A stretch of DNA of 54,018 bases from the NCBI RefSeq assembly GCF_001419765.1, contig NZ_LIRK01000011.1, positions 1 through 54,018 on the forward strand, written 5' to 3'. The translations under genes were made by a program, and so were the position numbers. Origin of the DNA: Streptomyces torulosus. GTDB taxonomy: Bacteria > Actinomycetota > Actinomycetes > Streptomycetales > Streptomycetaceae. Within the stretch, counting starts at the first letter, position 1. Every line of letters starts with the position of its first letter. The notes under the pieces were generated by a model. That model ran no database searches. It was not told the origin of the DNA and worked only from the letters and a program-made list of their open reading frames with translations. Shown piece after piece: positions 36,231 to 44,298 of the stretch.

Positions 36231-37475
36231 TCACTGCCGCAGGGCCGCGACCGGCTGTACCCGCGTCGCCCGCCAGCCGGGCAGCAATCCCGCGATCAGA
36301 CCTGTCACCACCCCGCCGGCTGCGGCCAGAGCCGCGGTGCGGACGTCAAGAATTGGCTCCCAGCCGTTGCTCAACGCGACAGCGACGACCGCAACGATTC
36401 CCAGCGCGCTGCCCACAATCCCGCCGACCGTACCCAGCAACGTCGTCTCAGTGAGCAACTGGACGAAGATGTGTCGTGGCCGGGCACCGATCGCACGGCG
36501 CAGCCCTATCTCCGCGGCTCGGGCCGTGACCCCGGCCGTCGCCGCCGTCGCGATGGAGAACGTCCCCACTCCGAGGGCGATGAAAGATACGACGAGGACC
36601 AGCATGGTGACGTTCTCCTCGACGGCACGGCGCAGCGTGAGAGGGTCGGGTGGCGCGATCGACTCCAGTTGGCCTGAGGCCTCGGGTAACAACGCGAGCG
36701 GGGCCTGATTGCCGATCGGGTGCGCGGCGCCGGGACGTACCTCGATCAGTACGGCACGCTCGGGCGGTACTGTGGCCGAACCGGCGACAAGAAGCTGCGC
36801 CGTGCTGAAAGGCATGACGACCGAACCCATCGTGGCCGTTTCCCGGGTCACGTCGTCGAAGACACCTATCACCGTGTACGGGCGGTCGTCGACGAAGATC
36901 GCGACGCCGACTCGGTCGATATTCAGCACGCGCGCGAGATTCGCGGGGAGCAGGACGACAGGAGCTGCGGTTCGGTCGTGGAACCTGTCGAAGTAGCGGC
37001 CCCGGATGAGGTGCGGCTCGATCACGGCGAGGGCTCCAGCGTCGACTCCTACAATCTTCGCCTGGGTGTCAGACCCCCCGGTCGACAGTGTGCGGGCGAG
37101 GGTGCGCTCGGGCAGGGTCATTCGGGGCCCCGCGCTGTCCACCCCGTTCAACCGGCGCAAGCGATCCACTGCCGTCGGCCGCTGCCACAACGGCACCGGT
37201 GAACCGACCGTTGCGGCACCGGACTTGCGCGCTTCGTCAGCCGGCTGGTGCACCACGACCTGCGTGGCGCGCGCGATGTCGAAGGACGCGGACACCTGGC
37301 GGGACAGGGTCGCGGAAATGCCCATAGTGGCCACGAACGCGGCGCATCCGAGCACTATTCCAGCCGCAGTCAACGCGGACCGTCCGGAATGGGCAAGGAG
37401 TGAGAGGACCGCTTCGGAGAAGAGGTCACGCGGCCGGAAACGTGACCGAGTGGGGACTGCGCTGTCGCCGTGCAT
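36231..37475 (-). CDS. MacB/FtsX-type ABC permease
   Basis: 414 residues: N-terminal membrane helix (LTAAGIVLGCAAFVATMGIS), a roughly 230-residue extracytoplasmic MacB-PCD-like domain (VDRLRRLNGVDSAGPRM, FDDVTRETATMGSVVMPFST), then three C-terminal helices of the FtsX fold (LVLVVSFIALGVGTFSIATA, AEIGLRRAIGARPRHIFVQ, GLIAGLLPGWRATRVQPVAAL). ATG 37475 overlaps the ATPase stop as TGATG; an in-frame TTG 3 bases earlier is the alternative. MacB-type pumps couple ATP hydrolysis to movement of the outer domain and often export or counter peptides. Confidence 0.88.
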   Translation of the reverse strand: MHGDSAVPTRSRFRPRDLFSEAVLSLLAHSGRSALTAAGIVLGCAAFVATMGISATLSRQVSASFDIARATQVVVHQPADEARKSGAATVGSPVPLWQRPTAVDRLRRLNGVDSAGPRMTLPERTLARTLSTGGSDTQAKIVGVDAGALAVIEPHLIRGRYFDRFHDRTAAPVVLLPANLARVLNIDRVGVAIFVDDRPYTVIGVFDDVTRETATMGSVVMPFSTAQLLVAGSATVPPERAVLIEVRPGAAHPIGNQAPLALLPEASGQLESIAPPDPLTLRRAVEENVTMLVLVVSFIALGVGTFSIATAATAGVTARAAEIGLRRAIGARPRHIFVQLLTETTLLGTVGGIVGSALGIVAVVAVALSNGWEPILDVRTAALAAAGGVVTGLIAGLLPGWRATRVQPVAALRQ

Positions 37476-38149
37476 CAAGCACCCTCCCTGACGACGCCGT
37501 CATCGACACGCAGCCGCCGAGTGCCCTGTGCGGCCACTTTGCTGTCATGCGTGACGACCACAAGCGTCATGCCCTCACCATGGAGCTGCCGCAGCAGTTC
37601 CAAAACGTTCTCGGTGTTGGCACCGTCGAGATTGCCCGTTGGCTCGTCGCAGAACAGAACGACCGGGTCACCGGCCACGGCCCGGGCCAGGGCGACCCGT
37701 TGCCGTTCCCCGCCCGACATGGTCCGCGGATCGGAGTCGGCCCGGTGGGCCAGCCGGACGCGGATGATCGCCTCCCGCGCGAGCGCCCGCCGCCGTCGCG
37801 CCGGATGACGGCCGTAAAGCATCCCGAGCTCCACGTTCTCCACCGCACTGCGCCCCGGAACGAGGTGGAAGGCCTGGAACACGAACCCGAACATCTCACC
37901 ACGCAGCGCGCCCCGCTCTGCCTCCGAAAAACTGGAGGCGTCTCGTCCGAGGATATGGCAGGTGCCTACATCGGGCCGGTCGAGGAGGCCGATCAGGTTC
38001 AGCAAGGTGGACTTGCCGGAGCCCGAAGGCCCGGTGACAGTGATGTAGTCGCCGCGCTCAATGGTCAGGTCGGTTGGCCGAAGGGCGCGGACGACATGAC
38101 CGTCGTCGTAGCTACGGCCGGCCTGCCGCAGGGACAGTACCGCTGTCAC
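37475..38149 (-). CDS. MacB/LolD-type ABC ATPase
   Basis: 224-residue stand-alone ATPase: Walker A GPSGSGKST, Q-loop VFQAFHLVPGRSAVENV, signature MSGGERQRVALARA, Walker B VVLFCDEPTGNLD, switch VVTHDSKVAAQGTRRL. The GTG start overlaps the adaptor stop by four bases and the stop overlaps the permease start. It drives the FtsX-type permease. Confidence 0.92.
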   Translation of the reverse strand: MTAVLSLRQAGRSYDDGHVVRALRPTDLTIERGDYITVTGPSGSGKSTLLNLIGLLDRPDVGTCHILGRDASSFSEAERGALRGEMFGFVFQAFHLVPGRSAVENVELGMLYGRHPARRRRALAREAIIRVRLAHRADSDPRTMSGGERQRVALARAVAGDPVVLFCDEPTGNLDGANTENVLELLRQLHGEGMTLVVVTHDSKVAAQGTRRLRVDDGVVREGA

Positions 38150-39366
38150 GGTCCATCCCCCTCGCTGCCAAGGGGACCGGTGTCTGCGGAACTGCCCACG
38201 ACAACCCTCGCTCCGGCCGTGAAGCCAGTCCGCTCGGGTGTTACCTGCACCCAGCCTCCCGCGACCTTGCCGGAGTCGACCCCCACGTCGGTGAGGCTGT
38301 GGTCCTTCCCCTCGACCGTCACGAACGTGGTCCCGTCAGGACGCGAATAGACTGCGGCTACCGGAACGGCCAGCACTGGCTCTGTGTCTCGCATAGGATC
38401 AAGGGTGACAAGGACCGTGTGGTCCCCTCCGGGTGACAACGCCGGACCGGTGAAGGCCAGCGAAACCTCGTAGCCGTCCGCCCCTGCTCGGTCGGCCACC
38501 CGACGGACGACGGCCTTCAACGCAGTCCCCTGGGTTTCGTCGACGATTTCGGCCGTACCGCCGGTTCGCACCAGCGCGCGCTGCTTCTTGTCAACCTTGA
38601 CCTGCACCGTCACCGCAGCGGTGTCCAGCTCCAGCAGGACGGAGTTCGCGTCACCGAGCACACTGCCGACCTTGACTCGCACGGCAGAGATCGTGCGTGC
38701 GTCTCGGTCGAGGGCCACAACGGCGGTTCTCCGTAGTATCACCGTTGCGGCTTCGGGAGCGTTCGCCGAAGGCTTGCCGAACGGCGCGACTGCCGGGTCG
38801 TGTGGCGCTTGCGGTCGGGGCGGCTCGTAGCCCCGGGCACGGTAGAAGCCCACCAGCGCCCGCTCGGTGGCGGTATCGAAGGTTCCAGTCACCTGGGCGG
38901 ATGTGCCGAGGCGGCGCAGTGCCTTCTGCACCGCCGTGACGTCCGGACCCTGCATTCCCGTGCTCAGATCGCGGTACAGCGGAAAGGGCAGGACGAGACC
39001 GAACAGCGGCGCCCCCGACACCTCGGCGAAGATGTCGCCTTCGCGTAGTGCTGTCCCGGTCTTGGCGGTCAGTCGGGTGACGACGGCGGTGTCGCCCCCC
39101 AGGCCGGCCGGCGCTGCGACCTTGACCGAGGTTCCCGGCCGGACGGTGCCGCGGGCGATCACCGGTTCGGCCAGCACTCGCCGTTCGGCCGCCACTGTCA
39201 CCAGGGAGGCCTCGGGTGGGCCTGCGTCCGCAACCGCCTGTGCGGGCGATCGCACCGCGGGACCGATCAATATCCCGACGGTCAGCGCGAGGGTTGCCGC
39301 CAGCACGGCGGCGGCAACGGACAGGACGGAGCGATGACGCTGCCTGGCCAGGGTCGATCCGCTCAT
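38146..39366 (-). CDS. peptidoglycan-binding HlyD-like adaptor
   Basis: 406 residues, one N-terminal membrane anchor (VAAAVLAATLALTVGILIG). A PG_binding_1 domain at about 135-185 (MQGPDVTAVQKALRRLG, TFDTATERALVGFYRARGY) is inserted in an efflux-adaptor barrel (VRPGTSVKVAAP, KVGSVLGDANSVLLELD, and a C-terminal VDSGKVAGGWVQVTPERTGF). It would join the MacB-like pump to the cell wall in a monoderm cell. ATG overlaps the lipoprotein stop (ATGA). Confidence 0.85.
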   Translation of the reverse strand: MSGSTLARQRHRSVLSVAAAVLAATLALTVGILIGPAVRSPAQAVADAGPPEASLVTVAAERRVLAEPVIARGTVRPGTSVKVAAPAGLGGDTAVVTRLTAKTGTALREGDIFAEVSGAPLFGLVLPFPLYRDLSTGMQGPDVTAVQKALRRLGTSAQVTGTFDTATERALVGFYRARGYEPPRPQAPHDPAVAPFGKPSANAPEAATVILRRTAVVALDRDARTISAVRVKVGSVLGDANSVLLELDTAAVTVQVKVDKKQRALVRTGGTAEIVDETQGTALKAVVRRVADRAGADGYEVSLAFTGPALSPGGDHTVLVTLDPMRDTEPVLAVPVAAVYSRPDGTTFVTVEGKDHSLTDVGVDSGKVAGGWVQVTPERTGFTAGARVVVGSSADTGPLGSEGDGP

Positions 39367-40280
39367 CGCTCGGCCAGTTTCGCCGCTGCTTTCGCCAGTG
39401 CCTCGACCTTCGGCTTCAGTTCCGCGATCTGGGAGCCGTGTCCCCCGACGACCTTCCTGAGGATGCGGACACGCTGAGCCGCGATCTTGTCTCCGAAGCC
39501 TGTCGTGCGCGCGCACCGGGCAGAGGCAACGGCCAGTCGTGATTCTTCGGCAGTCGGCACATAGCGCCGCTCGGGAATAGCCGGAATGATCTCGACGGTT
39601 CCGGGAAGCCGTTTCGGCTCCGGAGGTTCAGTGCCTTCGTAGCGGCCCCTGGGCAGACCGATCCCGAAACTGTCGAGCGTCCGGGCGCCGGAGACCATCT
39701 GACGGAAGCCTGCGGCCTCGACGCATTCCAGCAGTGGGCGCAGTGCGGCGGCGGTGACCTCGGCCTCCTCCGGGGACTTCAGCAGGACGTCCCGTTCGTC
39801 GGCCACATCGTTGTAGAGCTGGTAGCTCTGGTTCTGGACCTCGGAGAACTCGTGCCCGAGCTTGTCTTCCGCCTTATTCTGGCACTTCTTCAGTCTCGCG
39901 TCGAAGCCCCGGTCGTAGCTGAGCACATTGGCGACTTTCGGGCGGCTGTTCTCCCCAAATCCAAGAAGCGTCGCCTGCTCATCGGTACGTATGGCGAACG
40001 GTGGCGTCTGCACGTTCATGTCGGTGAACGGTTTGGCGTCCTGGGGCACTCCGGCCTGCTTCAGCTGGGGGTAACCCTGCCCTGCCATGCAGTCGGCGAT
40101 CAGTCCGTTCCGAACGGACTCGATCAGGTCAATGTCGTCGGCCTGGAAGACCTCGTCGGCAACCTTGTCGGCCGAGACGGCAGCTAGGTCCGGAGCTTCG
40201 GTGGCCCCGGCCGTACAGGCCGATAGCACCACCGCAGCCATCGTGATCCCTAAGGCCGTGCGTGTCGATCGGATTTGCAT
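39363..40280 (-). CDS. lipoprotein of the I36/ABC locus
   Basis: 305 residues with a lipobox (AAVVLSAC). No family recognised. Mostly charged helices in the mature part (LKKCQNKAEDKLGHEFSEV, ATALRPLLECVEAAGFRQM, KPKVEALAKAAAKLAER). Scattered cysteines (DCMAGQGYP, KKCQNK, LLECVEAAGF, ASARCARTTGF) suggest two disulfides and resemble secreted lipoproteins that accompany peptidoglycan-binding ABC systems in Streptomyces. AAGGGA precedes the ATG. It is first in the coupled four-gene unit after the hairpin. Confidence 0.75.
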   Translation of the reverse strand: MQIRSTRTALGITMAAVVLSACTAGATEAPDLAAVSADKVADEVFQADDIDLIESVRNGLIADCMAGQGYPQLKQAGVPQDAKPFTDMNVQTPPFAIRTDEQATLLGFGENSRPKVANVLSYDRGFDARLKKCQNKAEDKLGHEFSEVQNQSYQLYNDVADERDVLLKSPEEAEVTAAALRPLLECVEAAGFRQMVSGARTLDSFGIGLPRGRYEGTEPPEPKRLPGTVEIIPAIPERRYVPTAEESRLAVASARCARTTGFGDKIAAQRVRILRKVVGGHGSQIAELKPKVEALAKAAAKLAER

Positions 40281-40305
40281 CAGCGTCCCTTGAGGCAGGT
40301 GGGGT

Positions 40306-40333
40306 GGGCCCGGCCGCTCGCGCGGCCGGGCCC
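40306..40333 (-). terminator. strong hairpin between small secreted genes and the ABC unit
   Basis: Perfect 12-bp stem GGGCCCGGCCGC / GCGGCCGGGCCC with a TCGC tetraloop, 5 bp after the I36 stop and 25 bp before the lipoprotein start. No T tract. Its place fits partial termination, giving abundant I36 transcripts and less ABC transcript. Confidence 0.65.
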
Positions 40334-40338
40334 CGCTC

Positions 40339-40752
40339 CTACACGCAACGTTCGTGACGGTCGTTGCGGTTGTTGATCTCACCGAGGTGGTACCTACCGT
40401 TGTCGTTCGGGAAGTACCGCCAGGTCCACAACCCGCCGGAGAGGTCCCCGACCCGGATCCGGCATTGCGTGTCGCGGTTGGTGACGTGCAGCGCGTTGTC
40501 CTGCACGCGCTCGCTCGATTCCCGGTAGACGGACCCGTTGTAGTACATGAAGTTGTTGCCGCCGTGGTCCCCCGTGTACCAGAACTGCTTCTGGTAGGTA
40601 TTGCCGGCGTTGTACCAGAAGCAGATTTCGCCGTGGGCGCAGTCGGGTCGGCCGTCCCCATTGTCCGCGTGAGCGGAGGACGGCACGGACACGACTGCTG
40701 CCGCTGTCAGGGCAGCGGCGACGGCTGTCGCACGAAGACTACGAGCGATCAT
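40339..40752 (-). CDS. secreted peptidase-inhibitor-I36-like protein A
   Basis: 137 residues with a Sec signal peptide ending SSAHA. The mature domain has four cysteines (RPDCAHGEICFWYNAG, RDTQCRIRVGDL, NDRHERCV) and aromatic-rich strands (QKQFWYTGDHGGNNFMYYNG, GLWTWRYFPND), matching the beta/gamma-crystallin-like SMI/I36 fold known from Streptomyces metalloprotease inhibitors. GGAGGG precedes ATG 40752. Its paralogue lies 20 bp upstream. Confidence 0.8.
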   Translation of the reverse strand: MIARSLRATAVAAALTAAAVVSVPSSAHADNGDGRPDCAHGEICFWYNAGNTYQKQFWYTGDHGGNNFMYYNGSVYRESSERVQDNALHVTNRDTQCRIRVGDLSGGLWTWRYFPNDNGRYHLGEINNRNDRHERCV

Positions 40753-40772
40753 GGATGTCCCTCCGAAGCCGG

Positions 40773-41183
40773 TCATGCACACCGCTCGTGACGGTCGTTG
40801 GCGTTCCTGATCGCGCCGAGGTCACGGCGCACGTGGTCGTTCGGGAAGTACCGCCAGGTCCACAACCCCGTCGAGGGACTCAGATTGCCGACACGCACCT
40901 GACACTGGGTGTCTCTGTTGTTGACCTCGACCGCGTCGTCCTGCATCCGGACGTTGGTTGCTTGGCCGGCCCACCAGTTGTAGGAGCCGTGGTCCCCCGT
41001 GTACCAGAAGTGCTTCTGCCACAGCACGGCGCCGCTGTAGCGATAGAAGCAGATCTCACCCGAATTGCAGGCGGACAGACCATCCCCGTTGTCGGCGCCG
41101 GCCGTGCTCGCCGTGGAGAGCACGCCCACCGTGGCCAGCGCCGCGCTGGCCAGTACCGTCGACAGTAATCTCTTCAAACGCAC
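40773..41183 (-). CDS. secreted peptidase-inhibitor-I36-like protein B
   Basis: 136 residues; GTG 41183 follows GGAGG. Sec signal ending ASTAGA, then DNGDGLSACNSGEICFYRYSG, FWYTGDHGSYNWW, NNRDTQCQVRVGNL, GLWTWRYFPND and NANDRHERCA. The same four Cys and the WTWRYFPND and NDRHERC signatures as protein A show a tandem duplication that has since diverged strongly. First gene of the locus; the promoter should lie within 41184-41500 but no clear -35/-10 was found. Confidence 0.8.
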   Translation of the reverse strand: MRLKRLLSTVLASAALATVGVLSTASTAGADNGDGLSACNSGEICFYRYSGAVLWQKHFWYTGDHGSYNWWAGQATNVRMQDDAVEVNNRDTQCQVRVGNLSPSTGLWTWRYFPNDHVRRDLGAIRNANDRHERCA

Positions 41184-41565
41184 TGTTGCCTCCCATACCT
41201 CCAGGATCAGCTGCGCACCTTGCCCCGGGCGCAACAGGATCGACGGTACGGAGGGCTCCCGATCGCCACATCGGACCTGGGTACAGGTCGGGGCGGCACC
41301 GCTACGCCCGACAGGAAGGCGGCGAGAAGTATGTGCCACGGATCGCCAAAGCCCCCCATCCAGGAGCAGAAAGTACGCGAAGCCATACCCGGCTTGTTCG
41401 TGGCACTGAGCGGGATCTGGCCCGGACATATCCCGGAACAGTTGGTCAGACATGGGATAGGTGCGGCAGATGTTGGGAGTAGAGGTGCATATCGACTCGG
41501 GGCTTGACCCCGGATCTTGGACACCCGAGACACTTGGATCTTGAGTCCAGGAGAACGGTTGTCCC

Positions 41566-41868
41566 GTGGTCATGAAGCACCATCCGCCGGAGTTCAAGGC
41601 GGACGCGGTCGCGTTGTACGAGTCGCGGCCGGAAGCGACGATCAGGTCGGTCGCCGCTGATCTGGGGGTGAATCCGGAGACGTTGCGGAGGGTCCGGGCG
41701 GCCGGAGCGAGCCGGCCACGGGGACGCCGGGCAGAGGCGCCCGCCGAGCCGCCCATGCCGCTGGAAGCAGAGAACGCGGCCCTGCGCAAGAAGGTCCGCG
41801 AACTAGAGGAGGAACGCGAGATCCTACGGAAGGCGGCCAAGTATTTCGCCGGGGAGACGCGCTGGTGA
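41566..41868 (+). CDS. IS3 OrfA (transposase HTH subunit)
   Basis: 100 residues: KHHPPEFKADAVALYESRPE, VAADLGVNPETLRRVRAAG and a leucine-zipper-like LEAENAALRKKVRELEEERE ending AAKYFAGETRW. GTG 41566 has AGGAG upstream. Relatives read ETLRNWVRAAG at the recognition helix; two residues are altered or lost here. Confidence 0.82.
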   Translation: MVMKHHPPEFKADAVALYESRPEATIRSVAADLGVNPETLRRVRAAGASRPRGRRAEAPAEPPMPLEAENAALRKKVRELEEEREILRKAAKYFAGETRW

Positions 41869-42491
41869 ACCGCCTGGCAGGCATGCGGCTGCGTCGCAGG
41901 CACCGCACCACGATCGCGGACCCGTCCGCGGTGAAGGACCCGGATCTGATCGGCCGCGACTTCACCGCGAGCAAGCCGAACACGAAGTATGTCGGCGACA
42001 TCACCTATCTTCCCGTGGACGGCGGGAAGTTGCTCTACCTGGCCACCGTCATCGCCCTCGCCTCACGCCGTCTTGTCGGCTGGGCAATCGCAGATCACAT
42101 GCGCACTGATCTCGTCATCGACGCCCTGGCCGCCGCCGAACGCACCCGCGGCAGCCTCGCCGAAGCGGTCATGCACACCGATCACGGCGCCCAGTACACC
42201 AGCCGCGCCTTCGCCGACGCCTGCCGCAGGGCAGGCGTCCGTCAGTCCATGAGCGCGATCGGCAGCTCGGCGGACAACGCACTCGCCGAGTCCTTCAACG
42301 CCACGTTCAAACGCGAGACGCTCCAGGACCGCAAGCACTGGTCCAGCGAGCGCGAGGCCCACCTCGACGCGTTCCGCTGGCTGCACCGCTACAACACCCG
42401 ACGCCGTCACTCCCACCTCGGACATCGCAGTCCGATCGCTTATGAGACAGCGTCCGAAACAACATCAACTACGCTGGCACCAGCCGCATAA
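41865..42491 (+). pseudogene. IS3 OrfB with in-frame loss of the N-terminal region
   Basis: Starts MNR, jumps straight to GMRLRRRHRTTIADPSAVKD, and then retains the whole rve catalytic domain: TKYVGDITYLPVDGG (Asp), VMHTDHGAQYTS (Asp), ALAESFNATFKRETLQD (Glu). The usual roughly 90 residues between VNR and the rve domain (HTH_21 region) are missing, so the transposase is probably defective although the frame is open. Confidence 0.78.
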
Positions 42492-42517
42492 CCCGTGTCC
42501 AGGACTCCGGGTCAAGG

Positions 42518-42811
42518 CCCGATGCCGAGACCTTGGCGCGTCTGCTGGCCGCCGGTACAGATCCCAACGAGGTACAGGGCAACTCAACGCTCTTGACGCA
42601 CGCCATTGACGTCGAGGGAGACAGCACGTTGCAGAGCGGGCGCCCGCTGACCGTGCACACCACGGCCATCCTGCTGGCCTTCGGCGCCGACCCGGAGCTC
42701 GTGGATCCCGACGGTCACACGCCCATGCACATGGCCGAGCAGTACGACCACACGCTGGCGGTAGAGCTGTTGCGTCGACACATCAGCGGGCAAGGCGGCG
42801 CAGGCAGATGA
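42518..42811 (+). pseudogene. ankyrin-repeat protein, fragment between two IS elements
   Basis: Reads ETLARLLAAGTDPNEVQGNS, TLLTHAIDV, TAILLAFGADPELVDPDGHT and PMHMAEQYDHTLAVELLRRH: about two and a half ankyrin repeats. The 5' part was removed at the IS3 end 3 bp away, and the 3' end runs into IS5 sequence (ISGQGGAGR). Confidence 0.65.
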
Positions 42812-43190
42812 ACGTGCAGGCGATGGCCGTGAATGCCAGAAAGTGCTCGGCTTTACGTTCGTAGCGTCGGTGCAGACGGCGGCAGCCGGCAAGCCCGGAC
42901 ATGGTGCGTTCGATGGTCCAGCGGTGCCTGCCCAGCCGCTGCGAGGACTCGACGCCCTTACGGGCGATGCGGTCCGCAATACCGCGCTCGCGTAACCATC
43001 GCCGCAGGTGGGAGTAGTCATAGCCCTTGTCGCCGTGGAGCTTGCCCGGTCTGCGTCGCCGAGGTCCCCGGCAGGATCGGATTGGCGGTATGTCCTTCAC
43101 CAGTGGGATCAGAGCCTGGCTGTCATGTAGGTTCGCACCCGAGATTCCGACGGTCAGCGGCAGACCAGTCCGCTCGGTGATCAAGTGGTT
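42783..43190 (-). mobile_element. IS5-family transposase remnant (C-terminal half)
   Basis: Minus-strand frame reads HLITERTGLPLTVGISGANL, LHGDKGYDYSHLRRWLRERG, LGRHRWTIERTMSGLAGCRR and LAFTAIACTFICLRRLAR. The N-terminal half with the first Asp is missing; upstream in the same frame is unrelated sequence (LQQMKNVADLTREHWQGQW) that I cannot identify. Confidence 0.72.
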
Positions 43191-43448
43191 GTAGATGCGG
43201 AAGCCGCCTTCGACCCACTGGCCCTGCCAATGCTCGCGAGTGAGGTCGGCGACGTTCTTCATCTGCTGCAGCGCGGGCCGCCCCGGCATCCCGCTGTTCC
43301 GAGCCCGAGAAACACTCGGCAATCCGCAACTGGTCCGCAGGCCCCCGAGTGCGGCGTCCATGACGGCCCGAGTGCGGTCTTTTTCCTCCCGTCGGTGGTG
43401 TCGGCCAGTTCTGCTGTCCTCGTTGACCCCAAGGGGCATGAGGCGGGC

Positions 43449-43802
43449 TCAGCTCTTGCAGCCGCCCGGCGGGCACTGCCGGCTGTTGTCGCAGCCGCCA
43501 GGGGGGCAGCCGCCGGGGTTGTAGCTGCCCCCGCCGCTGCCCCCGCTGGTGGTGGAGCCGCCCGAGTTACTGCCGGTCGATCCCCAGTCGTCGTTCTCGT
43601 TGCGGTCGGGGATACCGTTGTCGTCGCCGTCGTAGCTGGGGCTGTCCGGGTCATTGGCCGGGTCGCGGTACCGCAAGCCGTCGCGGCTGGGGCAGGCGTC
43701 TCCGGGCCGCACAACCAGCGCGTCCGCCTCGTCGCGGGAGCGCAGCGCCACCGTCGGCAGATCCAGCTCGCGGGCTGCGCGGATCACCCGTACCGCGATC
43801 AA
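43449..43802 (-). CDS. chimeric ORF: biotin-carboxylase N-terminus plus Asp/Gly/Cys-rich tail
   Basis: 117 codons from a TTG. Residues 1-37 (IAVRVIRAARELDLPTVAL, SRDEADALVVRPGDAC) match the opening of acyl-CoA carboxylase biotin-carboxylase subunits but begin after the lost MxxKxLIANRGE segment. The remainder is unrelated: an acidic Ca-loop-like DPDSPSYDGDDNGIPDRNEN, a Gly/Ser linker and three Cys clusters (GGCPPGGCDNS, QCPPGGCKS). No RBS or signal peptide is seen. It may be an expressed fusion or a decayed junction; the tail resembles C-termini of actinobacterial secreted calcium-binding proteins. Confidence 0.4.
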   Translation of the reverse strand: MIAVRVIRAARELDLPTVALRSRDEADALVVRPGDACPSRDGLRYRDPANDPDSPSYDGDDNGIPDRNENDDWGSTGSNSGGSTTSGGSGGGSYNPGGCPPGGCDNSRQCPPGGCKS

Positions 43803-44298
43803 TTGAATGCGGTACGAATGAATCGTTAATTGACACCTCTGGGGCGATGCAAGTCAAACGGCGGGCATGCCCCAGGTGATCCCATTCCAGGCGAGGGCGA
43901 CGATCCACGCGCGGAGACCCTTGTGTTCGGCAATGGCGCAAATTCGGCTTCAGCACGGCTTCACATCCCGACATGCTCTGGGTGCCCAAGCGCCAGCGCC
44001 GATCACCGGTCGAGCAGGCGTCGGCCATGGCGGTATGGGAGGAGTCTGCGCGGGCTGAGGCTATTGAATGCAGCAAAAACATTCGGATGTCGCGCCGGAG
44101 TGGGCCGCACCGAACGTTCGGCGCTTGCGGCCACACCCTTTCCCCCGGTACTCCGCCGGAGCCGGTTATCAGGTCCCGGCCGCGGTCGGCAGACCGCAAA
44201 AGGTAGCGCTCCTTCGAGCGAACACCGGCATTTTCGGCCGGGAAGCACTGCGCACAGTTGCGAGATCGACATTCAACGCCCAATTTCAGGAGCAGGTC
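43803..44298. other. 500 bp without a supported gene
   Basis: Less GC-biased than the surroundings. A minus-strand frame (CEAVLKPNLRHCRTQGSPRV) is open but unrecognised. The right end carries the RBS of the first RTX-like gene. Confidence 0.4.

Larger units (their letters stand above)
41505..42514 (+). mobile_element. IS3-family element with internal deletion
   Basis: Ends TGACCCCGGATCTTGGACAC (41505-41524) and the complement of TGACCCGGAGTCCTGGACAC (42495-42514). 1010 bp, roughly 270 bp shorter than related elements because part of orfB is gone. No 3-bp target duplication is visible, and the right side cuts into an ankyrin gene. Confidence 0.82.

Noticed and set aside
43193..43440. Minus-strand extension of the IS5 remnant (LQQMKNVADLTREHWQGQW)
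   Set aside because: Looks protein-like but matches no family I know and is joined out of context to transposase sequence; not called separately.
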